Counted from the stretch's first letter, positions 44,209-53,170 are shown. The stretch is DNA of 64,000 nt from Blautia sp. SC05B48 (GCF_005848555.1 NZ_CP040518.1:1611001-1675000); one strand, 5' to 3'. The notes: generated by a model from the letters alone, not told the origin. Program-made: numbers and translations.

Positions 44209-44754
44209 TTATTTGCCGAAATATCTCTTAAGCAGACCAGCGAATGCTTTTCCGTGTCTTGCCTCATCCTTAGCCATCTCATGTACTGTGTCATGGATTG
44301 CGTCAAGGTCAGCTGCTTTCGCACGTTTTGCAAGGTCGAATTTACCTGCTGTAGCGCCGTTCTCAGCCTCTACACGCATCTGAAGGTTCTTCTCTGTGCT
44401 GTCTGTTACAACCTCACCAAGGAGCTCTGCGAATTTAGCTGCATGCTCTGCTTCCTCGTAAGCTGCTTTCTCATAGTACATACCAACTTCCGGATATCCT
44501 TCTCTGTGAGCAACTCTAGCCATTGCAAGATACATACCAACCTCAGAGCACTCGCCCTCGAAGTTAGCTCTCAGATCTGCAAGGATGTCCTCGCTGACGC
44601 CTTTAGCAACGCCTACAACATGCTCAGCTGCCCATGAGAGCTCGCCTTCCTGTTTCTGGAATTTAGAAGCTGGTGCTTTACATACTGGACAGGCTTCCGG
44701 TGCCTGCTCGCCTTCATAAACATATCCACATACTGTACATACCCATTTAGCCAT
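44209..44754 (-). CDS. rbr: Rubrerythrin with N-terminal rubredoxin domain (reverse rubrerythrin)
   Basis: 181-aa non-haem iron peroxidase that reduces H2O2 in anaerobes. Unlike classic rubrerythrin, the rubredoxin Fe(Cys)4 domain is at the N terminus (CTVCGY ... CPVCK), as in reverse rubrerythrins. The four-helix di-iron domain follows with [35 protein letters not shown] and [10 protein letters not shown] ligands. Its promoter carries a Fur/PerR-type palindrome, and the perR-like gene lies directly upstream on the same strand, so peroxide derepression is likely. Confidence 0.93.
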   Translation of the reverse strand: MAKWVCTVCGYVYEGEQAPEACPVCKAPASKFQKQEGELSWAAEHVVGVAKGVSEDILADLRANFEGECSEVGMYLAMARVAHREGYPEVGMYYEKAAYEEAEHAAKFAELLGEVVTDSTEKNLQMRVEAENGATAGKFDLAKRAKAADLDAIHDTVHEMAKDEARHGKAFAGLLKRYFGK

Positions 44755-44815
44755 AGTAATGATCTCCTTTTCTTTTTTGAAATATATTGTTTATTTTTGT
44801 TTCTTTTGAATTAAT

Positions 44816-44865
44816 AATAGTAATTATTACTATTTTATAGTATCATATGATCTTTATTTTGTCAA
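44816..44865 (-). promoter_or_regulatory. rbr promoter with PerR-type operator
   Basis: Minus-strand TTGACA (44865-44860), 17 bases, TACTAT (44842-44837). The perfect palindrome AATAGTAATTATTACTATT (44816-44834, 9-1-9) covers the expected start. The same motif is found before perR. The -35 overlaps the end of the perR coding sequence. Confidence 0.88.
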
Positions 44866-45266
44866 GCTTGTTTTTCTTCTTTTTTCAGGCATTCCTTGCA
44901 GATCCCATAGAAGCTTGCGTCTACGTCAAAGACTTTTCCGTGGATAAATTCTGCAGCTGCCTGTTCAAGAATTCCGTTAAGGCTGTCTGACTGCATATCG
45001 ATCACCCGGTTGCATCTGGTACACATGAAATGTGAGTGTGGTGCGACCCTTCCATCGTAGCGATCCGCGCTTCCGAAATTGGTCAGCTTCCGGATCTCAC
45101 CGATGTCACTGAGAAGAGAAAGATTACGGTAGACAGTTCCGAGGCTGATGTTCGGGTAGATCTGTCGAAGATTCTCGTATACTGTATCTGCCGTTGGATG
45201 ATCTGTTCTGGATCTCAGAAATTCCTTGATGGATTCTCGCTGACGGCTGTATTTAAGTGCTGCCAT
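44862..45266 (-). CDS. perR: Fur-family peroxide-response repressor (PerR-like)
   Basis: 134-aa Fur-family regulator. The winged helix includes HPTADTVYENLRQIYPNISLGTVYRNLSLLSDIGEI, followed by the dimerisation domain with HSHFMCTRCNRVIDM (metal His/Cys, CxxC) and GICKECLKK (second CxxC). The pairing with rubrerythrin and the shared palindrome in both promoters fit PerR better than Fur or Zur. Sequence alone does not prove peroxide sensing. Transcribed in the same direction as rbr, but each gene has its own promoter. Confidence 0.87.
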   Translation of the reverse strand: MAALKYSRQRESIKEFLRSRTDHPTADTVYENLRQIYPNISLGTVYRNLSLLSDIGEIRKLTNFGSADRYDGRVAPHSHFMCTRCNRVIDMQSDSLNGILEQAAAEFIHGKVFDVDASFYGICKECLKKEEKQA

Positions 45267-45285
45267 AATGTCCTCTCCTTTCGGT

Positions 45286-45336
45286 AATAGTAATTATTAC
45301 TGATATTATAATACATGACAGAGGGAGGTTTGTCAA
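45286..45336 (-). promoter_or_regulatory. perR promoter with PerR-type operator
   Basis: Minus-strand TTGACA (45336-45331), 17 bases, TATTAT (45313-45308). A near-perfect copy of the rbr palindrome, centred at 45295, lies between the -10 and the gene, about 20 bases from the start codon. This predicts autoregulation. Confidence 0.85.
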
Positions 45337-45574
45337 GAGGTTTTGATCTGATTATCCTGAAATATTTTCATTTTATGAGCTGGATGTAAATAAGTATTTT
45401 TACGCTGCAGGTGTAGTGGATATTTGCAACCATGCAGGGGACTTACCTGATTCGGTTAAATGGTGAGAACTGGCAGTCAGATGTCTGACAGAGTGTTTGT
45501 TATAAGGAATATTGTGTCCTTAATGATGAGATTTTATCAATAAAGATTTGTGTTGAAAATTTTTAAAAAATAAG

Positions 45575-45627
45575 TTGACACAGACTAACTATGGTAGTAT
45601 ATTTACAACAGTTAGATAAATCTAACT
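45575..45627 (+). promoter_or_regulatory. Promoter with palindromic operator for DUF3793-flavodoxin
   Basis: TTGACA (45575-45580), 17 bases, TATATT (45598-45603), then AGTTAGATAAATCTAACT (45610-45627), a perfect 7-4-7 inverted repeat at the transcription start. The TTAG...CTAA layout resembles DtxR/IdeR-type metal boxes. Iron control is inferred. The ~230 bases before the promoter hold no gene I can see. Confidence 0.72.
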
Positions 45628-45648
45628 AACGTGTAAAGGAGAATGCAA

Positions 45649-46242
45649 ATGACTTGTGAAAAATTTGAATCTGTCATGGGTTATCATTGTTCCCCTGTAT
45701 TAATGGGAATGAAACCGGCGAATCTTGTTTCCTTTTCCAAGGAAAAAATGCCGGAACTGCCGGAGATCATTTCGGATTATGAGGAGAGTCTTAAACGGGA
45801 AGGTATCCGTATGGAGATCATCTGTGGATGCAGGAAGCATTATCTTCTTCTGGTGTACCGGCCGGATATGCTTCAGGAATATCTTAAGCAGGATGAAGCC
45901 AGGAAACTTTTGCTCCAGGATGGGTATAATATAGATGGTTCTCTGGATGAGATGATCGCTCGTTTGAAGGAGAGATTTTTTCATAAGACGGAGTTTCCTC
46001 ATGAAATCGGACTTTTCCTGGGTTATCCCATTGAAGACGTGAAGGGTTTCCGGAAATTCGGAGGCAGTGGCTGTAAGATGTGTGGTTATTGGAAGGTTTA
46101 TGATAATGTGGAGCAGGCTCGCAGGATTTTTGACAGCTATGATAAGTGCCGGGAGTTTACTGCGGCGCAGATCCGTGCGGGGTATTCGATTTTGCAGGTT
46201 GTTGGTATGAGGCATCTCTGTACATCTCAGATGTGCGTATAA
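45649..46242 (+). CDS. DUF3793-family protein
   Basis: 197 aa, cytosolic, no membrane segments. It resembles the DUF3793 family: N-terminal CSPVLMGMKPANLVSF, ICGCRKHYLLLVYR, HEIGLFLGYPIEDVKGF and SGCKMCGYWKVYDN with conserved Cys residues. These genes often sit beside flavodoxin and iron-uptake genes in Clostridia, and here a flavodoxin follows 30 bases on. Function unknown. I use ATG 45649, eight bases after AAGGAG, because the ATG at 45643 touches the site. Confidence 0.8.
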   Translation: MTCEKFESVMGYHCSPVLMGMKPANLVSFSKEKMPELPEIISDYEESLKREGIRMEIICGCRKHYLLLVYRPDMLQEYLKQDEARKLLLQDGYNIDGSLDEMIARLKERFFHKTEFPHEIGLFLGYPIEDVKGFRKFGGSGCKMCGYWKVYDNVEQARRIFDSYDKCREFTAAQIRAGYSILQVVGMRHLCTSQMCV

Positions 46243-46272
46243 TATAAAGTTTAAAAACAGGAGGTTTTTGAG

Positions 46273-46698
46273 ATGAGCAAGGTAGGAATTATTTACTGGT
46301 CTTCTACAGGTAACACAGAGGCTATGGCGCAGGCTGTTGAGGAAGGTGCCAAGGCTGCCGGTGCGGATGTTGAGATTATGGAAGTGGCTGATGCGGATGT
46401 GGATAAAGCGCTTTCTTTTGATGTTCTGGCTCTTGGTTGTCCGGCTATGGGGGATGAGGAGCTTGAGGAGGGTGAGTTTGAACCGTTCTTTTCTGATCTG
46501 GAAGGTAAACTTTCCGGTAAAAAAGTTGCACTTTTCGGTTCCTATGACTGGGGCGACGGAGAGTGGATGAGAACATGGTGCGGCAGAGCAAAAGACGCAG
46601 GCGCAGAGCTTGTTGAGGATGAGGGTCTCATTGTAAACAACACTCCTGATGATGAAGGACTTGCAGCTTGCCGTGAACTTGGCGGAAAACTCGCATAA
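46273..46698 (+). CDS. Flavodoxin
   Basis: 141-aa FMN-binding electron carrier. The phosphate loop is YWSSTGNTEAMA at the N terminus; LGCPAMGDEELEE and FGSYDWGDGEWM supply the flavin-stacking loops. It replaces ferredoxin when iron is short, consistent with the DtxR-like box before the operon. Its second position after DUF3793 is a recurrent layout. Confidence 0.93.
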   Translation: MSKVGIIYWSSTGNTEAMAQAVEEGAKAAGADVEIMEVADADVDKALSFDVLALGCPAMGDEELEEGEFEPFFSDLEGKLSGKKVALFGSYDWGDGEWMRTWCGRAKDAGAELVEDEGLIVNNTPDDEGLAACRELGGKLA

Positions 46699-46755
46699 GA
46701 TTTGTTAGATTTCAGATAAATAAAAACTGAGCAGAGCATTGGATTTTCAAACACC

Positions 46756-46807
46756 AACACCATCCGGACAGAAGAGATAGACATCTTTTTTGTCCGGGTG
46801 GTGTTTT
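46756..46807 (+). terminator. Terminator after the flavodoxin gene
   Basis: AACACCATCCGGACA (46756-46770) pairs with TGTCCGGGTGGTGTT (46791-46805), then T-rich sequence. Confidence 0.8.
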
Positions 46808-46950
46808 ATTTTGAACAAAAATATCTGCTTATTACTTTGAGGAAATATAGAAGAAATGAATATTAAGACAAAAAATCCTTGTTGATTTTAATATTTACGT
46901 GTCCTAAAATAGATAAAAATGAAATAAAGCAGGAAAGTGAGGGATGCCGG

Positions 46951-47706
46951 ATGACGCGGGAGGAAGCGGAACAGTATTTATATTATGCGATGACAATTGG
47001 TGAACAGCTTCTTTGCTGCGGAGCAGAGGTTGGACGTGTGGAAGATACCATACGGCGGATCTGCCTGGCATATGGAGCCACCCGGGCAGATGTTTTTTCT
47101 ATCACATCCAGTATTGTGACGACTATTTATGGAGAGGATTTCGGTATTTGCACCCAGACGCGGCGTGTGCCGGGAATGTCCAATGATCTGGGACGGCTGG
47201 ATGACCTGAACCAGCTTTCCAGATACATCTGTGAGTATCGGCCGAAGCCGGAGGAGATCCAGAAGGGGCTGGAAAAGATCCGGGATAAACAAGGATATTC
47301 TTTTAAAACGCAGATTTTGATCTATGCTGTAATTTCAGGTTCTTTTTCCGTGTTTTTCGGAGGAGATGTCAACGATATGATCGCTTCTGCGCTGATTGGT
47401 ATCGCCCTGAAGCTGTTTGAGGCTTTTGTAAAAAAGGGCGCATTAAACTCGCTGCTGACAGTGCTTCTTTGCTGCGGGGCCGGCGGAGTACTTTCCAATC
47501 TTACAGTTCTGATCGGGCTTGGACATCATGCGGATCTGATCAGCATCGGAAATATCATGCTTCTGATACCGGGAATTGCATTTACCAATTCATTGCGCGA
47601 TATGTTTTCAGGAGATACCATTACAGGTTTGATCCGATGTATGGAGGCACTTTTGCTGGCATTGGTCGTGGGCCTTGGTTTTACGGTGGCGAATCTGTTG
47701 TTTTAA
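46951..47706 (+). CDS. Threonine/serine exporter ThrE family, N-terminal-type subunit
   Basis: 251 aa. The soluble start (EQLLCCGAEVGRVEDTIRRICLAYG and TRRVPGMSNDLGRLDDLNQLSR) plus about five helices match the DUF1212/ThrE domain. In Corynebacterium ThrE is one protein; here it is split into two genes, this and the next. Start ATG 46951 follows GAGGG; an upstream reading to 46879 lacks a site. Proposed to export Thr/Ser using the proton motive force. Confidence 0.83.
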   Translation: MTREEAEQYLYYAMTIGEQLLCCGAEVGRVEDTIRRICLAYGATRADVFSITSSIVTTIYGEDFGICTQTRRVPGMSNDLGRLDDLNQLSRYICEYRPKPEEIQKGLEKIRDKQGYSFKTQILIYAVISGSFSVFFGGDVNDMIASALIGIALKLFEAFVKKGALNSLLTVLLCCGAGGVLSNLTVLIGLGHHADLISIGNIMLLIPGIAFTNSLRDMFSGDTITGLIRCMEALLLALVVGLGFTVANLLF

Positions 47707-47852
47707 CCGAATCAGGGAAGTTCTCTTGAAGGTTGCGAAAAGCAATAAGCAGTGAATGAGGAGTTTAGATACTGCATCAATTGCGGAGTAGCGAAATGCA
47801 GCAGATGATGGGAGTATTTGAGAGTAGTTATGATTTTATTCAGGAGGAAAAC

Positions 47853-48299
47853 ATGCGGGAAATCATACAGCTGGTCGTATCCTTCACAGGATCCCTCGGC
47901 TTTGCGGCATTATTTAATATCCATGGAAAAAAACTCTGGTTTGCGGCATTGGGTGGATGTCTGTCCTGGGCTGTATATCTGGCAGTAGAGTTCATAACGC
48001 CAAGTCCGTATGTGTGCGGTTTCTGGTCAACAGTAGCTATTACTTTGTATGCAGAATGTATGGCAAGAATTCATAAAACGCCGGTAACTGTATTTCTGGT
48101 TTCTGCGACAATTCCGTTGATTCCGGGAGCAGCACTTTACCGGACAATGAACTGGATGTTGATGAAGGACTGGGCAAAATTCCAGAAAGACGGAATCTAT
48201 ACGATCCTTTTTGCGGTGAGCATGGCAGCAGGAATGACGCTGACAACCATTGCGTTCCGGATGGCGTGGCGGTGGATGTACAGGCAGAGGAGAATGTAA
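47853..48299 (+). CDS. Threonine/serine exporter ThrE family, C-terminal-type subunit (ThrE_2)
   Basis: 148 aa, four or five helices, matching the ThrE_2/DUF3815 family (SFTGSLGFAALFNIHGKKLWFAALGG, IPLIPGAALYRTMNWMLMKD). AGGAGG lies before ATG 47853. The 146-base gap from the first subunit has no terminator, so both are likely cotranscribed and form one exporter. Confidence 0.82.
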   Translation: MREIIQLVVSFTGSLGFAALFNIHGKKLWFAALGGCLSWAVYLAVEFITPSPYVCGFWSTVAITLYAECMARIHKTPVTVFLVSATIPLIPGAALYRTMNWMLMKDWAKFQKDGIYTILFAVSMAAGMTLTTIAFRMAWRWMYRQRRM

Positions 48300-48899
48300 T
48301 ACAGTATCGAAATTCCCCGTTTACAAACCATCGGAAATGTGTTACGATTTTCCCATATGGAAAACTCATGGAAGAAGAGAGTACATGTGTACACCGTACT
48401 ACAGGGAAATCCCCGGAGGACTTTTTAGATGCAGGCTGTGATGTAGTTGAGGTCATAGATCTGCAGCAGGGTGAATGGTAAAGGTTCACTTTATGCAGGA
48501 GTTCTGAGACTGAGAGGGATGTGCAGGCGCAGATGGAAGATGGCTTCGGAGAGGCATTGCTGAACCGGTTTAAACGCGATAAGCGAAGTGTGAATGTCCG
48601 ATTTAACGGACACCGGCAGGTAGTGACAGGACCGCCTGTTATAGCGGAAGGGTATAGAGCTTGCTGTACCTGATGAGGTTTTTGCCGCGAGGCAGGAACG
48701 AAAAGAAGTGGTAACACGGGTAATAACTCGTCTTCTCATATCGTTATGGTATGAGAAGGCGTTTTTTTATGTCGCTGAGAATTACTTGGTAATCTTCCAA
48801 TGTCCCCGGACAGGAATTTTCCTGTTCTGACGGAATATATTTTCAGTCCGTTATGAGTAAGTACACAATTTATTTTTATATTTATGGAGGAAAGAAAAG
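48300..48899 (+). other. 600-bp region of decayed coding sequence and metG leader
   Basis: No complete gene. Two stretches translate into protein-like sequence without starts: about 48300-48481 (ending GKSPEDFLDAGCDVVEVIDL) and about 48483-48674 (containing MEDGFGEALLNRFKRDKRSV and GPPVIAEGYRACC). I do not recognise either. A strong terminator, CGTCTTCTCATA/TATGAGAAGGCG with seven T's (48729-48768), ends the region. The 130 bases before metG show no T-box motif. Confidence 0.5.
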
Positions 48900-50867
48900 A
48901 TGGAAAAGCAGAGATATTATATCAGCACTGCCATTGCGTACACATCCGGTAAACCGCATATCGGAAATACCTATGAGGTTGTTCTTGCGGATGCGATCGC
49001 ACGTTTTAAAAGACAGCAGGGCTATGACGTATATTTTCAGACAGGTACTGACGAGCATGGCCAGAAGATCGAGCTGAAGGCTGAAGAGGCTGGTGTTACA
49101 CCGAAGGAATTCGTAGATAACGTTTCCGGCGAGATCAAACGTATCTGGGATCTGATGAATACATCCTATGATAAATTCATCCGTACAACAGATAAAGACC
49201 ATGAAGAGCAGGTCAAAAAAATCTTCAAAAAAATGTATGCAAAGGGAGATATCTACAAGGGTCATTACGAAGGAATGTACTGTACACCATGTGAGTCCTT
49301 CTTTACAGAGTCCCAGCTTGTAGACGGTAAATGTCCGGACTGCGGACGCCCATGCGTACCTGCTAAGGAAGAGGCATATTTCTTCAAAATGAGTAAGTAT
49401 GCAGACAAGCTTATTGACTACATCAACACACATCCGGATTTCATCCAGCCGGAGTCTCGTAAAAATGAGATGATGAACAACTTCCTTCTTCCGGGACTTC
49501 AGGATCTCTGTGTATCCAGAACATCCTTTAAATGGGGAATCCCGGTAGATTTTGATCCGAAGCACGTTGTATATGTATGGCTGGATGCTCTGACAAACTA
49601 TATCACAGGTATTGGTTATGACTGTGACGGAAACAGCAGCGATACATTCAACAAATACTGGCCGGCAGATCTTCATCTGATCGGAAAAGATATCATCCGT
49701 TTCCATACCATTTACTGGCCGATTTTCCTGATGTCTCTGGATCTTCCGCTTCCGAAACAGGTATTCGGACATCCATGGCTGCTTCAGGGTGATGGAAAAA
49801 TGAGTAAATCAAAAGGAAATGTAATCTATGCAGATGAGCTTGTTGAGTTCTTCGGTGTAGATGCTGTCCGTTATTTCGTACTCCATGAGATGCCATTTGA
49901 GAATGACGGTGTGATCACATGGGAGCTGATGGTTGAGAGACTGAATTCCGACCTTGCAAACACACTTGGAAATCTTGTAAACCGTACAATTTCCATGTCC
50001 AACAAATATTTTAACGGAGTCGTTGAGAATAAGAATGTTACTGAGCCGGTTGATGAGGATCTTAAGAACTTCATCCTTCAGGTTCCGAAGAACGTTTCCG
50101 CAAAAATGGACAAGCTTCGTGTTGCAGATGCTATCACAGAGGTATTCTCTCTGTTCAAACGCTGCAACAAATATATCGACGAGACAATGCCATGGGCACT
50201 TGCAAAGGATGAGACAAAGCAGGATCGTCTTGCAACAGTTCTCTACAACCTGGTTGAGGGTATCTGCATCGGCGCATCTCTTCTGAAATCCTTTATGCCG
50301 CGTACAACAGAGCGTATTCTTGTACAGCTCAACGCAAACGAGAGAACTCTTGAGGAGATGGAGCAGTTTGGTCTTTATCCTTCAGGAAACCGCGTAACCG
50401 ACAAACCGGAGATCCTTTTTGCGAGACTTGATCTGAAAGAGGTTCTTGAGAAGGTTGAGAAGCTTCATCCGAAGAAAGAAGAGCCGAAGGAAGAGGTAGA
50501 AGAGGAGAAAACAGAGAACGTGATCGATATCGAGGCAAAGCCGGAGATTACTTTCGATGATTTTGAGAAGCTGCAGTTCCAGGTTGGTGAGATCATCGCC
50601 TGTGAGGAGGTTAAAAAATCCAGAAAACTTCTCTGCTCTCAGGTTAAGATCGGAAGTCAGGTTCGTCAGATCGTATCCGGAATCAAAGCTCATTACTCAG
50701 CAGAGGAAATGGTGGGCAAAAAGGTTATGGTCGTTACAAACCTGAAACCTGCCAAGCTTGCCGGAATCCTCAGCGAGGGTATGATCCTCTGTGCAGAGGA
50801 TGCAGACGGAAATCTTTCCCTGATGGTACCGGAGAAAGAGATGCCTGCAGGCGCTGAGATCTGCTAA
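48900..50867 (+). CDS. metG: Methionyl-tRNA synthetase with C-terminal tRNA-binding domain
   Basis: 655-aa class I synthetase. HIGH-type motif at 20-23 (PHIGNTYEV), zinc knuckle CTPC...CPDCGRPC, KMSKS at 300-304. A Lys/Glu-rich linker leads to a C-terminal EMAP-like tRNA-binding domain (about 545-655; FEKLQFQVGEIIACEEV). GGAGG precedes ATG 48900. moaC starts 12 bases after the stop, so molybdopterin genes appear to be transcribed from the metG promoter. Confidence 0.95.
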   Translation: MEKQRYYISTAIAYTSGKPHIGNTYEVVLADAIARFKRQQGYDVYFQTGTDEHGQKIELKAEEAGVTPKEFVDNVSGEIKRIWDLMNTSYDKFIRTTDKDHEEQVKKIFKKMYAKGDIYKGHYEGMYCTPCESFFTESQLVDGKCPDCGRPCVPAKEEAYFFKMSKYADKLIDYINTHPDFIQPESRKNEMMNNFLLPGLQDLCVSRTSFKWGIPVDFDPKHVVYVWLDALTNYITGIGYDCDGNSSDTFNKYWPADLHLIGKDIIRFHTIYWPIFLMSLDLPLPKQVFGHPWLLQGDGKMSKSKGNVIYADELVEFFGVDAVRYFVLHEMPFENDGVITWELMVERLNSDLANTLGNLVNRTISMSNKYFNGVVENKNVTEPVDEDLKNFILQVPKNVSAKMDKLRVADAITEVFSLFKRCNKYIDETMPWALAKDETKQDRLATVLYNLVEGICIGASLLKSFMPRTTERILVQLNANERTLEEMEQFGLYPSGNRVTDKPEILFARLDLKEVLEKVEKLHPKKEEPKEEVEEEKTENVIDIEAKPEITFDDFEKLQFQVGEIIACEEVKKSRKLLCSQVKIGSQVRQIVSGIKAHYSAEEMVGKKVMVVTNLKPAKLAGILSEGMILCAEDADGNLSLMVPEKEMPAGAEIC

Positions 50868-50879
50868 GTATAGACAGAT

Positions 50880-51359
50880 ATGGAATTGAATCATTTTGAT
50901 AAAAATGGAAATGCTGTTATGGTGGATGTGTCCGACAAACCGGTCACTCACCGTACAGCAATAGCCACGGGTTCCATTCAGGTAAGCCCGGAGATCATGG
51001 CCGCGGTAAAAAGCGGAAATGTGAAAAAAGGTGATGTACTTGGTGTGGCCCGTGTGGCAGGTATCATGGGTGTGAAGCGTACTTCTGAGCTGATTCCCAT
51101 GTGCCATCCACTTCCCATCCAGAAATGTTCCGTGGATTTTGAGATCGATGAGGATGCGGGAGTGATCCGTGTATTCTGCACGGTAAAAACAGAGGGAAAA
51201 ACAGGCGTGGAGATGGAGGCCCTGACAGGTGTTCAGGTGACGCTTCTGACTATTTATGATATGTGCAAGGCAATTGACAAGCACATGGTCATGTCTGATA
51301 TCCATCTGGAAGAAAAAACAGGAGGCAAAAGCGGAGATTTCCGTTTTGAGGAAAAATAA
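50880..51359 (+). CDS. moaC: Cyclic pyranopterin monophosphate synthase
   Basis: 159 aa, second step of molybdopterin synthesis: converts the MoaA product (3',8-cyclo-dihydro-GTP) to cPMP. Signature segments [28 protein letters not shown] (catalytic His region), [10 protein letters not shown] and [11 protein letters not shown] with the catalytic Lys. A clear Shine-Dalgarno is missing, so translation may depend on coupling with metG. The stop overlaps the moaA start by one base. Confidence 0.95.
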   Translation: MELNHFDKNGNAVMVDVSDKPVTHRTAIATGSIQVSPEIMAAVKSGNVKKGDVLGVARVAGIMGVKRTSELIPMCHPLPIQKCSVDFEIDEDAGVIRVFCTVKTEGKTGVEMEALTGVQVTLLTIYDMCKAIDKHMVMSDIHLEEKTGGKSGDFRFEEK

Positions 51360-52348
51360 TGATAGACAGGTGCGGAAGAAATATTGATTATCTCAGGATT
51401 TCCGTAACTGACAGATGTAATTTGCGGTGTATTTATTGTATGCCGGAGGAGGGAGTGCAGCATGTGGAGCGCTCCCTCATTTTGCAGGAAGAGGAAATTT
51501 TGAGGATCTGCCGGGTGATGGCAGAGCTGGGTATCCGGAAGATCAAGCTGACCGGCGGGGAACCGCTTGTGCGGCCGCGGATGCCTCAGCTGGTGGAAAA
51601 ACTGAAAAATATGCCGGGGATCGAGAAGGTGACTCTGACTACAAATGGTGTGCTTCTGAAAGATCAGATGAGTGATTTTGCCCGGGCGGGGCTGGACGGA
51701 TTGAATATCAGCCTGGATACGCTGGATGAGGTCTGCAGCAGGAGAATTACCCGGCGTGATGAATTGGATCGGACGCTTGAAGGGATCTCAGAGGTATTGA
51801 AGTATCCGGAGATTTCGCTGAAGATCAACTGCGTGCCACTGGGAATTCCGGAGCAGGATCTTTGCAGGGTGGCGTTTCTGGCCAGGGATTATAAGGTGCA
51901 TGTGCGGTTTATTGAGATGATGCCCATTGGGATGGGAAAAGAATTTCATGGGGTGTCGGAGGAGGAATTGCTTCGGATCCTTAGGGAAAAGCTTCCGCGG
52001 TTTTCGCCGTATGTTGGGGAGCCCCTTGGGAATGGACCGTGTCATTATTATGATGTGGATGGGTTTTCCGGAAAGATCGGGTTTATCAGCGCGGTGAGTC
52101 ATAAGTTCTGTGGGGAGTGTAACCGGATACGGCTGACTTCACAGGGCTTTTTGAAGACCTGTCTGCAGTATGCGGCGGGAAGGGATCTTCGGGAGGTGAT
52201 CCGCGGTGGTGGTTCGGATGAGGTGCTGAAGGCTGTGATCCTGGAGGCTCTGGCGGAGAAACCGGACGGGCATGCTTTTGGCGGAAGTCTGGAGAAACAG
52301 AAGGATGATAAGACGGAGAAGCTTTGTATGGCACAGATCGGAGGTTGA
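51359..52348 (+). CDS. moaA: GTP 3',8-cyclase (radical SAM)
   Basis: 329-aa radical-SAM enzyme that starts molybdopterin synthesis from GTP. N-terminal 4Fe-4S Cys20-x3-Cys24-x2-Cys27 (RCNLRCIYC) and the second cluster site in CGECNRIRLTSQGFLKTCL are both complete, and the protein ends in the conserved Gly-Gly tail needed for activity. One-base overlap with moaC and a three-base gap to mogA show a tight operon. Confidence 0.95.
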   Translation: MIDRCGRNIDYLRISVTDRCNLRCIYCMPEEGVQHVERSLILQEEEILRICRVMAELGIRKIKLTGGEPLVRPRMPQLVEKLKNMPGIEKVTLTTNGVLLKDQMSDFARAGLDGLNISLDTLDEVCSRRITRRDELDRTLEGISEVLKYPEISLKINCVPLGIPEQDLCRVAFLARDYKVHVRFIEMMPIGMGKEFHGVSEEELLRILREKLPRFSPYVGEPLGNGPCHYYDVDGFSGKIGFISAVSHKFCGECNRIRLTSQGFLKTCLQYAAGRDLREVIRGGGSDEVLKAVILEALAEKPDGHAFGGSLEKQKDDKTEKLCMAQIGG

Positions 52349-52351
52349 GTG

Positions 52352-52840
52352 ATGAAGAGAGTTGCTGTGATCACTTCTAGTGATAAGGGTTACAGAGGGG
52401 AGCGTGAGGATCTTAGTGGTCCTGCTGTGAAGGAAATTATGGAGGCGGCCGGGTATGAGGTTGTTTCTGTGGATGTTTTGCCGGATGACCGTGGGATGCT
52501 TGGAAGCCGGATGGCTGAGATCGCAGATCTGGGGCTTGCGGAGCTGATTTTGACTACGGGTGGTACCGGGTTTTCTCAGAGGGATGTGACACCGGAGGCT
52601 ACGGAGGATGTGATCGAGCGGCGTGTGCCGGGGATTCCGGAGGCGATGAGGGCGTTTAGTATGACGATCACGAAGCGGGCGATGCTGAGCCGGGCTACGG
52701 CTGGGATCCGGAAGGGGACGTTGATCGTTAATCTGCCGGGGAGTCCTAAGGCTGTCAGGGAATGCCTGGAGGTTATTATTGAGGCGTTGGGGCATGGGAT
52801 TGAGATTTTGACTGGAGATGTGGGGGAGTGTGGTCGGTAG
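52352..52840 (+). CDS. mogA: Molybdopterin adenylyltransferase (MogA/MoaB family)
   Basis: 162 aa. Binds molybdopterin and adenylates it before metal insertion. LILTTGGTGFSQRDVTPEATEDVIERRVPGIPEAMR is the MoCF-biosynthesis signature, here spread over residues 68-103, and LIVNLPGSPKAVRECLEVI closes the fold. ATG 52352 has GGAGG seven bases upstream. MoeA and MobA/MobB proper are not in the cluster; MoaD/MoaE are also absent here. Confidence 0.9.
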   Translation: MKRVAVITSSDKGYRGEREDLSGPAVKEIMEAAGYEVVSVDVLPDDRGMLGSRMAEIADLGLAELILTTGGTGFSQRDVTPEATEDVIERRVPGIPEAMRAFSMTITKRAMLSRATAGIRKGTLIVNLPGSPKAVRECLEVIIEALGHGIEILTGDVGECGR

Positions 52841-52851
52841 AACGGGGGTGT

Positions 52852-53042
52852 TAACGAACGGACGGTCCGCGCAGCCGGGGCCGTCCTGCAGACACGCTTC
52901 GTGCCCTGTTCGGCTGCGGCGCCGGTTTGCTGCCAGTCGCGCCAACTCGCCTGCGGCTCAAACAGGGCGCTTGGTGGCAGCAGCTATCCTCGCCTCTCGA
53001 CGGGCACTTCGCTGACGTCTGCAGGACGGCCCCGGCTGCGCG
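52852..53042. repeat. Long intergenic palindrome, element B
   Basis: Outer arms 52868-52893 and 53017-53042 pair perfectly over 26 bp (CGCGCAGCCGGGGCC...). Inner segments CTGCCA...GCGCC and GGCGC...TGGCAG pair, and the loop contains AACTCGC (52944-52950) and GCTCAAACAG (52956-52965), nearly the same motif as element A. GC content is far above the flanks. The element begins with TAACGAACGGACG (52852-52864), a sequence repeated in the truncated copy downstream. Confidence 0.8.
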
Positions 53043-53149
53043 GGTCTGACGTTTGGGGATGTTAGGTTCTACCGGACATAGAGAGAAGTGTGGCTGCGCG
53101 GGCCTGGTGTTTGAGGATAGTAGGTTTTAGCGGACACGGAGAGAAATGA
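53034..53149. repeat. 58-bp tandem duplication at the right end of element B
   Basis: 53034-53091 and 53092-53149 align without gaps over 58 bases with 46 identities, both starting GGCTGCGCGGG and including CGGACA and GAGAGAA. The first copy contains the end of element B's right arm. Confidence 0.75.
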
Positions 53150-53170
53150 GAGAGGTGTGGGCGGATATAC

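Noticed and set aside
48780-48899. T-box or SAM riboswitch before metG
   Set aside because: The leader is short and lacks the T-box GGTGG core or SAM-aptamer signatures.
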